In this document: one piece after another, positions 1 through 10,362 of the stretch
Numbering within the stretch: position 1 is the first letter of the stretch
Layout of the letters: each line of letters begins with the position of its first letter
The notes under the pieces: generated by a model
The model's database searches: none
What the model saw: only the letters and a program-made list of their open reading frames with translations
What the model was told of the DNA's origin: nothing
Position numbers and translations under genes: made by a program
Source: Bryum argenteum
Taxonomy: Eukaryota; Streptophyta; Bryopsida; Bryales; Bryaceae
NCBI GenBank assembly: GCA_037043015.1
Contig: CM073322.1
Span: 27,122,364-27,186,363, forward strand
Length of the DNA stretch: 64,000 nt
Direction of reading: 5' to 3'

Positions 1-350
1 GTGTAGAATGAGGGAGAGAATAAATCGTTGAGTATCTGTCACATACCGCTAGTTTTATAAACTCCAAGTTCTAATTAAAAAAATCACAGAGGATGATACT
101 TTCGCCTTAGTATTTCATGTTTCAACTACTTGAAACAAAATTTCTTGATTGCTCCTTGTCGTCACATGTTATTGTTCTCTCTGTCTCTTTAAAAAAATCC
201 ATGATTCGTCAAAAATGGTTGGAAATCAAATATGGGTTTTTTCCAGACAGGGAGAGTATTTGAATATTTTTTAGAACTTGAGTAGCTATTTTGACTTGGT
301 TCATACATTTTTATTAGCTATAAAAATGTCCCAATGTGATTGTTTGATAT
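1..350. other. AT-rich intergenic sequence, nothing recognised
   Basis: No reading frame, RNA gene or repeat that I can support. It leads into a short tandem repeat that borders the first secreted-protein unit. Confidence 0.5.
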
Positions 351-452
351 GATATCCTCCCCTTGGACGATATCCTCCCCTTGGACGATATCCTCCCCTC
401 GGTTGATATCCTCCCATTGGTTGATATCCCTACTTGATTGATATCCTCCCTG
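351..452. repeat. 18-bp minisatellite upstream of secreted-protein unit A
   Basis: About five to six head-to-tail copies of GATATCCTCCCCTTGGAC. The first two are nearly perfect and the later ones drift (CTCGGTT, CATTGGTT, TACTTGATT). The array stops where the duplicated unit begins, so it marks the left edge of the duplication. Seen directly; no function is implied. Confidence 0.85.
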
Positions 453-454
453 GT

Positions 455-1223
455 CGCGGCAGGGTATACTGGGCTACGTCAAGGTGACGAAAGGTGCAAT
501 GTGAGCTCGAGGCGAACCTCGTGAGCGATCGGCCACGCCGTCACTGCCCATCAAATCTCAATATTCCTCGGAATCGAATCTGTCTCCTGGCTGCGGCACT
601 GCGACCAGCTTCAGTAATCTCCGCCTTGAAACGATTTCTGACAAGGACGGGACGAGGCCACCAATCGTCCTGCCGTAACTCATTCGTTACCAGAATTCTC
701 TGCTCAGGACAAGCACCCCTGTCGTCAATGTTGCACTAGTCGTCTTGGTTCACAATCCAGGCTACACCCGTTGCCACGCCATATTCGTCATTTTCATAGC
801 ACAGTCCAGAAGTTTCTGAGGTCACCCTGTTAAAATCCTTTACTTCCGTGGGGTATTTTTCAAGAATTTTAATCGGCAGAAAGCCTGAACCTTGAAACTC
901 CATTCGGGAATTTTCAAAATCAACTTGTGACCAAATGGCGGTACTCCCCGTTCATTGGTTCATAGGGATCTGTACTCTGCATGAGCATGAAAGACACAAC
1001 ATTCATTGAGGGACCCGCACCCATGATACTGAGACCCGATCACGGACGAGACCAGGTGATGCATGTGAGCACTAGCATCTATGCGGATCATCCTTGATCT
1101 CATGCGTAAAGGTCAGCAAGACTTGGTGGATTTAAACCGGCGACCTGGTGGCCGCTTTTCATTGCAAGTGTTGCTGAGAAAGTACTCGTACTCATCTCGA
1201 GAAACTGAGGACTTCAATCAACG
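455..1223 (+). repeat. Conserved upstream region of secreted-protein unit A
   Basis: This stretch recurs before the other family members (about 16045-16669 and 18545-19143) and in the two incomplete units at 14.5-15.5 kb. Shared landmarks are a start close to GGAAACTGGGCTGCGTCAAG, a block ending in CTTGGTTCACAATC, and a block containing GCATGAGCATGAAAGAC. Small reading frames in it are interrupted differently in each copy, so I read it as promoter and 5' leader rather than coding. It is direct evidence that whole units were duplicated. Confidence 0.7.
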
Positions 1224-2006
1224 ATGGCTGCCTCTGCGAAACACCTCGCTATCACGCTCTGCCTGCTCGGTGCGTGGCATTCTCAAACTCCAGCTGCTTT
1301 TCTCTGTTCAAATTAGATCTATCCCAAAACTCTTTGGCGCAATTGATTATGTCCGAGGTGGTTTCAGTGGTTCTAGATTCCGTTGTCGATAACCAGTACT
1401 GGCAAGTCCATGCCTTAACTGTTGTTGCTGCATTGCATTGCCAGGTCTCATGGCGGGATCAGCATGTGCGGCACCGGAATCGCTCAACAATCAGGTATAC
1501 AATCATCTCACATTTTTGAAATGATTGTTGCATTGTGGAGGAGGAGGAGCCTCTTGGGAATTGAGATTGCAACTAACCATGAGACTGATGCTAGCTGTAA
1601 TGGGGTTTTACAGGTACCTAATCGACGACTGAAGCTCCCGCCCATGTATAAAATCTACCACCCCGCTCCAGCACCTCCGTCGGCAAATTACGCCGAACCA
1701 GCTTCACCAGTTCCCGAGGCACAGTACGACGCTCCACCAACGGCATCGCCACCCAGCGCCATGGAGAACGAATCCACGACAGCTCGAAAACCAGACCCAG
1801 GTATCTACACTTTCCCTTGCAAGTACATTGATACCAGAAGGAGAAATCAACTGACTGGGGGTATTGGCAACTCGGTTACTGATGGATTTCGTGTTCGTGT
1901 TGGTTGCTCAGATGCCCCTCCAACCGTGAACGACATGTGTGGCGAAAATCAATGTGTTGGCATGTATATAAACAGGGATACATACTTAGTAATTAAATTT
2001 GCATAG
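1224..2006 (+). CDS. Small secreted Pro/Ala-rich protein, family copy A
   Basis: I do not recognise the family. Four exons are inferred by comparing three paralogs: 1224-1269, 1445-1494, 1614-1800 and 1912-2006, all with GT-AG junctions and a closed frame, giving about 125 aa. Exons 1-2 encode a signal peptide starting MAASAKHLAITLCLLG and ending near GSACA. Exon 3 encodes a basic segment (PNRRLKLPPMYKIYHPAP) and a Pro/Ala-rich stretch. Exon 4 begins DAPPTVND and carries two Cys, ending at TAG 2006. Compared with the other copies, exon 3 lacks the leading EQ-D/E-F codons and the LLLPRLY core is altered to LKLPPMY, so this copy may be diverging. A secreted peptide precursor or wall protein is possible, but that is inference. 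An LTR retrotransposon lies about 400 bp downstream. Confidence 0.65.
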
Positions 2007-2415
2007 TGAGACAACCAAGCGCTGGTGCGGGAGCACTAACAATCCACATACACAATCAGTATACATGTGTCTGGCGTCCTTCTGAGAGAATAGTCAAGCA
2101 GGAAATGCCGTGCATCCTGAGCCTGAGAAGTGGAAGTGACTGGTGATGGCTTGGTCGAGAGGTGCTGATATGAATGTACAAGGGTTTGATGAAATGGAGG
2201 TCAATGTGGTCTCTGCTGAAAACCTCAAGTCTGATATCACAGAAATTCATCACACTGGAGATGTAAATATACGGTGATTCAAGACGATTACATTCGCAGT
2301 GATTTTGAATATGGTTATGTGTGGGAGGAATTGGGAATCATTTTGATGCTCTCTTAGTAGTTCATACTGGAATGTAGGTAGTGGCACACTGTGATTATCA
2401 AACAATGAAACATCA
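2007..2415 (+). other. 3' flank of secreted-protein gene A
   Basis: The segment near 2345-2395 matches the region just after the stop of copy C (17551-17580). The segment near 2090-2200 (GTGCATCCTGAGCCTGAGAA) matches the region after copy D (20030-20050). It is therefore duplicated 3' flank, cut at 2420 by the LTR element; the continuation lies at 11912. Confidence 0.6.
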
Positions 2416-2505
2416 ATATGTGTGAGCTAAAAAATCCTCCCACCGTCTTTCGAGGAATTAATAACAACACAACGAGTTGAAAAGATCGACGAAAATAATG
2501 TTGGA

Positions 2506-2665
2506 GGATGAAAACAAAAGACTGCTTTGGATGAAAACAAATCTTCTTTGGATGAAAAATATATTCTTTGGATCAAAACAACGCTCTTTGGATGAAAACA
2601 ACGCTTCGGATGAAAACAACGCTTGTGGATGAAAACAATACTTCTTTGGATGAAAAAACAATTGG
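2506..2665. repeat. ~20-bp minisatellite in left LTR
   Basis: Seven to eight copies of a GGATGAAAACAACGCTTCTT-like unit. The right LTR carries the equivalent array at 10447-10590, but most units there read GCTGCTGG where this one reads CTTCTTTGG. The difference recurs from unit to unit and stands out against the identical part of the LTRs. Confidence 0.8.
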
Positions 2666-2750
2666 ATGATCTGTTTTGAAAAAACAGACGTGGGAGCGAG
2701 TTTAGAAAAAAACTTCCTAACTAAAAACCTTCATAACTTCCTCATTTTAA

Positions 2751-3359
2751 CCCTTAACGGCCGAGCGTGCCGTTGTGGCACGTATTAATGGAAATCGCAT
2801 ATTTGGGATCAAGACAACTCGATGGCTCTTGTGATCGAAGCAAAGAGATTCCTTGGGGCCGATCCGGTTGCAATGTGCCAAAGATCAACACGACGGACAT
2901 CGTAGGAAGCAACCATTGCTTATTATACGAATTTGATGTACACCGTCGCGATACGAAGCTTCTCGTCGAGCTCCATTTTGAGAGCCTTTGTGAATTGGAG
3001 ATTCTGCGAAAATGAAGCGTGAAAATTTGGGCGGATGGAGAACTAGGTGCTTGATGTGGACACCATTTGGATCTTCCTAAAACCGCTTACGTAATTTACG
3101 AGCTAAATTCAACCGCATAAAGACACACTAGCACACACACCGAATACGACGCAGCTTTCGCAGAGAATCCGGATCTCCTCCGCCGATGTAGCGATAATGC
3201 TTTGATTGAATTTCCACATGCCAATTTCAAAGACCACCTTTCCATCGCTCCCACACGATCTCTCAAATTCATCACGATTCTCACGAAAAATTCCCGCGAT
3301 CCATCAGACAGCTTCCGACTACGCCGCTGTTTCTACGGTTCCCGTGGGTCGTTTAGGGG
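2751..3359. mobile_element. TTAA-target DNA transposon inserted in the left LTR
   Basis: The right LTR reads CTCATTTTAACTCCG (10675 on). The left LTR has the same bases split by 609 bp plus a second TTAA, so target duplications lie at 2747-2750 and 3360-3363. The ends are imperfect inverted repeats: CCCTTAACGGCC on the left, and CCCCTAAACGACC reading in from the right. TTAA duplications with CCC-starting termini are typical of piggyBac; Kolobok elements also use TTAA. No transposase is recognised, so it is probably non-autonomous. Confidence 0.85.
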
Positions 3360-4092
3360 TTAACTCCGATTTTGATCATTTTTGTGTCTCACCTTACTAT
3401 CCTACATCTACACAATGAACAAGTAAAAATTAAATTTCGCCTTCAAGACCAAATTTTCTACGAGCGCTTCCGGATCCTGGTCCATCAAGAACAACACCGG
3501 CGAGCTCGAGATGTCACGACTTCCTACACCTTGTCCGTCGTCACACCATCACTCTTCTGCAGGATCGTCTCACAAACCCCGTGCACTTCAACAACGACTT
3601 CTCTTCCGGCTTCAAATCCGACCGACCACATACACGCCAGCACCGTCACTGAACAACGTCGATCCACGAGTCTGTTGTACTGTCGCCGGCAATTGCACCT
3701 CCGGGAAGAAACTAATATCGTTGCAACAACCGGTAATTCTTCAACGCTTGACCACCGTAGATGAAGATTCACAAACCACGCCGAAAAAGAAAAAGAAACT
3801 AAAAACGAACTTCTACCGATCATCAAGAAAAACTAAGAATGATAAATTGTGTGTGTGGTCTCAATTGCAAAACTAGAAAACTACTTATAGCATCAAGTTG
3901 AAGACAATTTCAACTCACTAAGTGAGGGAGGGCGGCCGTGAGCTGAATTATTGGAGTTCATACTTATCAGATCATTTTTATGTAACTTAGTGTAGTCGCC
4001 GCACCATATAGTGTGGGCGGCACTTAATTAGTGTGGCACTGACTAATTAGTGTGGGCGGAGGTTAATTAGTGTGGCCAGAAATTAGTATGGG

Positions 4093-4460
4093 TTGAGGTT
4101 ATGAGAAAATGGCTATTAACTAATTACTGCGTTAAGAAATTAGTATGGGCGGAACATGGAAAATGGCTATTAACTAATTACTGCGAGTAGAAATTAGTAT
4201 GGGCGAATAAACGGAAATGGGCTATTAGACTAATTATATGGTTAGAAAATTAGTAGAGGCTATAAAAATGAAATGGTTATTTAACCGAATACTACGATCA
4301 AAAAAATTAGTATGAGAAATTAAATTAAAATGGCTTTTACCCAAATAATAAGATTAGAAAATTAGAATGGGAATTGAATTGAAATGGCTATATAACCAAA
4401 TACTAAAATTAGAGAATTAGTATGGGGAATTAAATTAAAATGGAAACTAAGATTAGAATT
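4093..4460. repeat. ~55-bp tandem repeats in left LTR
   Basis: About six to seven diverging copies of a unit built on AATGGCTATTAACTAATTAC, a short spacer and AAATTAGTATGGGC. The same array occurs unchanged in the right LTR (about 11413-11780). Given the element's strand this is the U3 part of the LTR, where repeated promoter elements are common; that role is inferred. Confidence 0.75.
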
Positions 4461-4591
4461 TAGAGTCGCTTAAATAATCAAAGAACATAAGTAAAATGAA
4501 TTAGAGTTTTTAGAAGTTTTTTATAAAACATTTACTCAAAATTTGCAAAGTTAAGCAAATCTTTGTTAATGAGTCATTTAGATGGCTCACA

Positions 4592-5742
4592 CATGGCGCA
4601 CCATCTGGGGTTACTTGTGAAACAAGTAAAACGAATCCAGAATCTCTTGCTACGACGCTCAACAAGATTAGAGGCACACGGTCTATACTAATAGTTAAGA
4701 AAGTTGATATTAGTACCGGAAAAAGGAGATAGAGGCTGAGTGGAAGAATTAGAAATCCCTACGCAAATGGATTTGGCTTGGAAAAAGAGTGTCTAGTTAG
4801 CAGTCTATAAGAAAGAAAATTTAAATGGAAAAGAAAAAGAAATAAAAGTAAGTAGATATAACCTCCCCGGAATACCGGTTTGGGATAGTTAATATATATA
4901 TCCCGGGTCAATCGGTTAAATTCTGCCTAACCACTAGCTTTTCAATGTGAGAATAGCGCTACTAACTACCGGGTTGAACGCACGTCGTTCGACCGGCTAT
5001 GTCAATTAACCAAGACCGCTACAGATGCTCTTTTTCTCCGCAAAATACCCTAGTATACTCGACATTTCCTACTTCCTACATTAGTTTGAAGCGACCAATA
5101 AAAAGATTAAAAATAAAATTATAGCATAGAAAGTTACTTGTCCGCCTCATGTAAAAATGACTTGGACCTATATTAGAGTTTAGAAGAGTAGATTACACCT
5201 CCCCCAATAGAGTGGGTTTGGACTAAGAGAAAGAAATTGTAAACCATGAAAGGCTTACGAGTCAAAATTAAAATTCAAGGTTTCCTCTTCGCTACTTGAT
5301 TTGGAAACAAATTAAAAATTAGTAACTATGAGCTAACTCCAAATAATATAATTATCACTTTCTAAAAGAGAAGTTAATGAAACAAAATTCTCCCTCTAAT
5401 GGTTTTGAATCAAACTACCAATAGAAAACATATTAGATAGAAGGCTAAGAAAGTCAAAATTGAAAATAGGAAATAATACTACTAAATACCTATTAGTAAG
5501 TAAGGTTATCATAGACACTTCCCCTTCTAATCACCTAACTTGTTCATCATAAGATGTCGCAATTGAAAAAAGGAACAAAGAATTAGGAGTTAAAGGAAGT
5601 TAAGTCTTTCGCCGCCTACGCCTTGAGCCTAAGACCTTCAATATCCCCCGACCAAAATTAATGTGGGAAAATGATATCCTAGACCTAGACGTAGACTAAA
5701 GAAAATTAGTGCTAAAAATTTATAAGACTTGCGATTTTAAAA
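4592..5742. other. Retrotransposon interior, 3' untranslated part
   Basis: AT-rich sequence between the last reading frame and the left LTR. No open frame of note. I see no clear purine-rich primer tract on the minus strand next to the LTR. Confidence 0.5.
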
Positions 5743-6531
5743 TCACACTTTGTACTCTTTGCACCGACTTCCCGGTTCGGGTAGGAAGTCTTCACCGTTC
5801 AAAGTTTGTAATTGAACGGTGTTGTTGTGAAACACCTCCTTCACAATATATGGTCCCATCCATAGAGCATCAAATTTACCCGGAAAGTCCAAGCGTCGCG
5901 CATCTTGTAATAAAACCAACATACCCGGTCGAAGGGTTCTAACTTTGTTCCTTTTGTCATATGTTAGTTTCCTTCGCCGTTGGATGACTTCCACATGTTG
6001 GGTGCTTGTACGCCTTGCTTCATTCAAACCTTCTAGAACTCCCAACCTATGACTCAAAGATGCGTTATCTGACAATCGCCCATCCATACTCAATTCAAAC
6101 ACATCCTCGTAACGCACATCATCTAGAAAGGTTACAAGGTTCGACCCTCTCGTGTCTTCCGGAACTAAGGTGAATTTTTCAATGAAGTTAATAGAAACAC
6201 TAACGTCCGAATTAGAGTTGGGGTGGTTTGCCAACCATTGGGCAAAACCCCCTTCATCTTTCCAATCGTACAAAGCCGGGCCTAAACAACGAATTGGTGT
6301 AGTTTCGGGTTGAGGTATGACACTAGACTCCGGTTTTGCAAATTGAACTTGTTTGCCTTTATCCTTTCGTGAAATTGCTACCGGTAATTCATCATCACTT
6401 GAAGAGTCCCAATCGTCACAAAAAGCGTTCTCGGGTTTAATTCTCACCTTGGTGATGTTGTAAGGGGGTCCATACAACATATGTGGTTTGTTTCTCCCAA
6501 TCGGTCTTAGCGGCCGCAAAGTCGTAACCAT
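5743..6531 (-). pseudogene. Post-protease / post-integrase remnant of the LTR element
   Basis: A 262-codon frame overlaps the end of the gag-protease frame by 25 nt in another phase. Its first part (MVTTLRPLRPIGRNKPHML) fits the segment that follows GRPWL in retroviral-type proteases, so a frameshift separates them. Its last 100 residues include RRRKLTYDKRNKVRTLRPG followed by KFDALWMGPYIV, which resembles the C-terminal tail after integrase in plant Ty3/gypsy polyproteins. Everything expected between (reverse transcriptase, RNase H, integrase core) is absent. It appears to be the scar of a large internal deletion, or a stable non-autonomous form. Confidence 0.65.
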
Positions 6532-8402
6532 GGACGCCCTAACAATAAAGGATAACCATGCTTGTTGGTTTTCATTCTAACGACTTGGAAAGTAACGGAG
6601 TATTCCTCTCCTCCCGAGGTTACTTTACAATTTTTGATCTCTCCCAACGGCTTATCCTCACTTTGATCTGCCATGTTAATAATATAGGGAGATTTGCCGG
6701 TAATAGACAATCCTAGCTTCTCCATAGTGTTAAGAGGCATAATTTTGAGCCCACTACCACTATCGACAACCACATTGGGTATAACCTTATCTACTATGGA
6801 CGCCTCAATCTCGATAGCTTTTACAGCAAAAGGTTTGATTTTAACCAAATTAGCACCGGTTCTTGCGATTGGCCTCCTCTGCCTTCGTCTTGTCGTTGAT
6901 TGTTTTTTGAACCCTTTTAACAGCTTTGGGACAAGCTCTAGCAATTGAGCAATCGAAATGTCTGCCTTAAGGCGAGTGAGATCCGATATCAAATCGTACG
7001 ATGTCACGATGGTTGGCTCCTCCAATAACGGAGGGGGAAACTTTTCCAACTTCGGTATTGTTGGTCCTTCCCAGAATTCACCTAGCCTTTCTTCCTCGTC
7101 CCTAGGCGATCGATCAAATGGAAGCAGAGTTGGCTGGAGTATAGAATTTTGGACACCTTCTTTTAAAGTGTCTTCTACCGCATTTTTCAATGTATGATTT
7201 AAATCTGATAAATGCGGTGAATCTTCCGAAGCACTTTCTTCATCAATTGATGTTAGAATTGGTTTCGTGTGTTGCGATCTAGTCATAACTGCTAACGTTG
7301 GTACATTGGCACCTTGTACCGGTTCTTCCATCGCGAGTTCGTGTAGAATTAGGTTCATTTGAGAAGGCACTTGTGAGGTAGAAGCAATAGATGGTCCGCC
7401 GTTAATGGTTGGTGGTATTAATGGCTCGGTCGAAAATCTAACATCTTGCGTACCATGGGCAAAATTTGCATTAGATTGAGATGGTCCTACCCCTTGATTT
7501 GTCCCCTGATTTAAAGGAATTGTACCACGGTTTGTTTGCAATGCCGACGGAGAATTATGATTTTGCCTATTTTGGGCATAATCATAAAACAAATTGGGCG
7601 GTCTTAGGTTGTTAGAACCCGAAGGTTGGCGAGATCCCCTCAAATTTTCTTGAGCTTGACGAGCATAATCGTAATTAGGCATATTCAGGGGAATTACCTT
7701 ATCTGGCCGGTTGCACACATCGGTAGGGTGATTTCCACCACAATTACCGCAAATCACACCATTCTCTAACCAACAACTACCGGGTGGATGCCTTCTACCG
7801 CAAAATGGATGAATTTCGTGTCTAAAACGTCGTTGACCTCTAGGACCTTGATTTTGAGACTCATAACCACGATCTTGACGATTTGACTCACCATATGGTT
7901 GAATGCTATTAAACGGTTGTTTACCCTGTGACGGGCGCAAAGTTGGCGCAACTTGGCAGAATTGGTCACTGTGACCTGGTTGCCCACAGTTTGTGCACCA
8001 CAAACCGGAAGCATGATGGCCGGATTCTATTGGAGGAGGAACGGAATTTGGTTGTTGGTTCCTAATTATCATAGACATTTGTTCAGTCATAGACTTAAGT
8101 TGTTGAGCAATTTGATCATGAAATCCCTTCTGAGAGGCTTGTAATTCGGCTTTAATCTCTTCCTTCCATCTATCATTGCTAACCGGATATGTCAATGCTA
8201 ACGTATCCGTTGGAAATCTCGTGTTCAAAGGCACGGGTAGGATGGATTTACCACCGCTTGTGAGTGGTTGCACGCTGTACATTCTCGTGTAAGGGCCTAG
8301 CGTGAATTGGTATAAAACTTGGTATGTTTTGGTCCTCTCTTCTCCATAATCGTTCATGTTGTTTGTTAATTTGTTCAACCAACCTAGCGGCCTCTTTGGC
8401 AT
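6507..8402 (-). pseudogene. Gag C-terminal part with zinc knuckles and aspartic protease
   Basis: A 631-codon frame. Residues 136-149 form a CX2CX4HX4C zinc knuckle (CTNCGQPGHSDQFC), followed by further Cys/His motifs including CGNCGGNHPTDVC. A Gln/Asn/Pro-rich linker comes next, then a pepsin-like retroviral protease with active-site DSG in VVVDSGSG and the flap-distal LLLGRPWL near the end. These are standard features of plant Ty3/gypsy gag-pol. The upstream gag frame overlaps it by 155 nt in a different phase, so gag is split by a frameshift. The 5'-most residues given by the open frame are probably not a true start. Confidence 0.8.
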
Positions 8403-9192
8403 CGGCTAGATTCCTAGGTCGGGCATGCAATACTTCTTTAATCGTATTTTCTTTACAAAAACCTTGAATGAAGAAATGTTGGAGAGTGTCATCGGTTAAC
8501 AAGTTACCGACAAATCGAGTGACCACTAACTCAAACCGGCGAATGTAAGACGAAATGTCTTCATCTTGACCTTGCCTAAGCGATGATAGAGCGGTTAATG
8601 CCGCACTTTGACCTACCTCGGTCCGAAGTGTTCCAAAATGCTCGTTGCGGATGTCCCATGTGATGAACGTATTTGCGGGATGATTGCGATACCATTCATA
8701 AGCCATATCTTTTAATGTGGTCGGAAACCACACCAAATAATACCTACCATCCGTGATCAAACACGTTGTGAGCATCTCGATAAATTGCTCAACATGAGCC
8801 GAGGGATCTTCATCTCTAGAACCTCTAAAAATGGGAAGATTTGGAGGCATAGGCGCGGCTTGAAGGCCCTCTGGCACAACTATAGGCAAACCCCTTGGTC
8901 GAACCAAGGGGTTAATTGGTGGAGGTTCGGGTGGTTCCATGATTTCAAACTCTAACGGCAAATCAAATTGGTTGAACACCGGAAATAGGTTTGATGGAGA
9001 TCCAGTATCTGCAAGAACCTCTAAATTGTCTAAGTTAACTTCTATAAAATCGTCTATAGCTTGAACTTGTGAATTAACGTTTGTGTCTAAATTTCCAACA
9101 GATCTCAAACGCGAAGCAGTATTAGGTAGTGCTCTAAATCGTTGTAAAGGCCTTACTAAGATTGGTTTATGTGACCTAGTTGATCGTTGCAT
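8248..9192 (-). CDS. Gag N-terminal domain of the LTR element
   Basis: A 314-aa frame starting MQRSTRSHKPILVRPLQR. Residues from about 120 to 260 fit the retrotransposon gag capsid-like domain: an FRGSRDEDPSAHVEQF motif, LKDMAYEWY, then the typical FxTLRTEVGQ...LSSLRQGQDEDISSYIRRF block. Its role would be to form the virus-like particle. It ends about 50 residues after the domain, overlapping the next frame, so the polyprotein is interrupted here. Confidence 0.8.
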   Translation of the reverse strand: MQRSTRSHKPILVRPLQRFRALPNTASRLRSVGNLDTNVNSQVQAIDDFIEVNLDNLEVLADTGSPSNLFPVFNQFDLPLEFEIMEPPEPPPINPLVRPRGLPIVVPEGLQAAPMPPNLPIFRGSRDEDPSAHVEQFIEMLTTCLITDGRYYLVWFPTTLKDMAYEWYRNHPANTFITWDIRNEHFGTLRTEVGQSAALTALSSLRQGQDEDISSYIRRFELVVTRFVGNLLTDDTLQHFFIQGFCKENTIKEVLHARPRNLADAKEAARLVEQINKQHERLWRREDQNIPSFIPIHARPLHENVQRATTHKRW

Positions 9193-10315
9193 TTAACCAT
9201 AACTTCAAAAAAAAATTTAGTTAGGATATTAAACTTACCAAGGTTTCCAAATGTAGAATGTAACCCGTATAATCCCAATAAGTAACATAGGTACTGCTCT
9301 AATCTATTCGATCACGTCCTAGTAACTATAGCTGCTTTAAGTCTAAACTCCTCAACTAAGTTCTAAATTCCCTACACACTTGGAAGCTTTTAAGTTTCAC
9401 CTTAGTAAAAAAATTCTGGAGGTTAATTAAGTAGAGAATCTGCAACCCACTTAGATTTATAAAACTTTTCGGCAGGGAAAGGAAACGGCAAACAACACCT
9501 AGGCTGCTTGAACACCTAACTGCATGGTAATCCCAATGCAAGGCTGTCCAAGACCACCTAGATGCTATACAGACAACTAACGTGTGGGGCTGACCTTATA
9601 CTACCAATTTGTGAAGAAAAAACTCTGCCACCGCGGCAGCAGGGAGCCTACCCACTTTCGCTTCCTCCACAATTGATAGGTCTGGATTTACCCACTACAA
9701 TAGCAAACGACATAAAATTACGGTACAAAATCCATTCTTTGGTGAATTTTACACATAAAACACTTTGAAGAACATTTACCTGGATGTCGAAGAAGATCAA
9801 ACATTAATCAATGCCTAGCGATCACGGTTCTAAGGTCTCTAACCCTTACACCTGTTGCCATATGCAGAAATTTTACTTACCCGGATATTGCAATCCAATC
9901 ACGACCCCAAATCCCAGCTTTACTCCATGCTCCAATTTGTTGTAATCCCTTCAAGTACTTTCCTTCTTTTTTTTTTTTTTCTCTCTCTTTCTTTTTTTTT
10001 ATTTTTTTATTTATTTTTTTTTTTTTACAAAGTCCCTTTGATCTAAAAACTTACTATCTACTCTACACTGTTACTAATCTATGTGCTAGAAGTGTTCTAA
10101 ATCTAATCTAAGTCTACCAAGGCTATTTCTCAACATGCCTTGATTAAGTTGAATACTTGACTTAGACCTAATTTTGAGCTATTTCAAACCTAAATTGACT
10201 TGTATCTAACTAACTTAACTTTGAAAAACTTCTAACCTAAAAGAAAATTTTAGTTTATCTAACTAATGATCTCAACATACCTATTCAACACTATATTGCT
10301 CCTTCAACATGACTA
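9193..10315. other. Retrotransposon 5' leader with polypyrimidine tract
   Basis: Non-coding interior between gag and the right LTR. It contains a long T-rich/CT tract (about 9961-10027), which is purine-rich on the element's own strand. No other structure is recognised. Confidence 0.55.
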
Positions 10316-10360
10316 AATTGCCTTCCAAGCAATGGTTTGATTCTCCCGGCAAACGCACCA
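10316..10360 (-). promoter_or_regulatory. Primer-binding site complementary to a tRNA-Gly(UCC) 3' half
   Basis: Two bases inside the right LTR the plus strand ends CTCCCGGCAAACGCACCA, which is tRNA-like including CCA. On the element strand this is a TGG-starting primer-binding site. The match continues unusually far: TTGATT at the T-loop position and TTGCCTTCCAAGCAA, an anticodon stem-loop with TCC anticodon, with only the variable-arm region missing. From memory this fits plant tRNA-Gly(UCC). Normal plant primer sites cover about 18 nt or less. Confidence 0.7.
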
Positions 10361-10362
10361 AA

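Larger units (their letters stand above)
2421..4591 (-). repeat. Left (3') LTR, interrupted by a TTAA element
   Basis: Matches the right LTR from 2421 to 2750 and from 3360 to 4591. The intervening 2751-3359 is a later DNA transposon. The last ~570 bp (4021-4591) are identical to the right LTR, while the left part carries many substitutions and indels. It contains a minisatellite (about 2506-2665) and ~55-bp tandem repeats (about 4093-4460). Confidence 0.9.

Noticed and set aside
494-739. Short proteins in the conserved upstream regions of the secreted-protein units
   Set aside because: The same DNA in other units is frame-shifted or stopped at different places, so coding conservation is lacking.
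1422-2006. A single 194-aa open frame for secreted-protein copy A
   Set aside because: It reads through two introns whose borders are conserved in copies C and D; the spliced model keeps a signal peptide and closed phases.
2767-3015. A transposase fragment in the TTAA element of the left LTR
   Set aside because: The 82-codon frame shows no motif I can tie to piggyBac or Kolobok transposases.
4592-4612. A primer-binding site next to the left LTR (TGGCGCACCATCTGGGG), implying a plus-strand element
   Set aside because: It resembles plant primer sites, but gag, zinc knuckles and protease all read on the minus strand and the right-hand site matches a tRNA far better. I also could not see a convincing polypurine tract here, so this end stays partly unexplained.
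10316-10360. A tRNA-Gly gene
   Set aside because: Only the anticodon and T arms plus CCA are present, the 5' half and variable region are missing, and it abuts an LTR, so it is better read as a primer-binding site.
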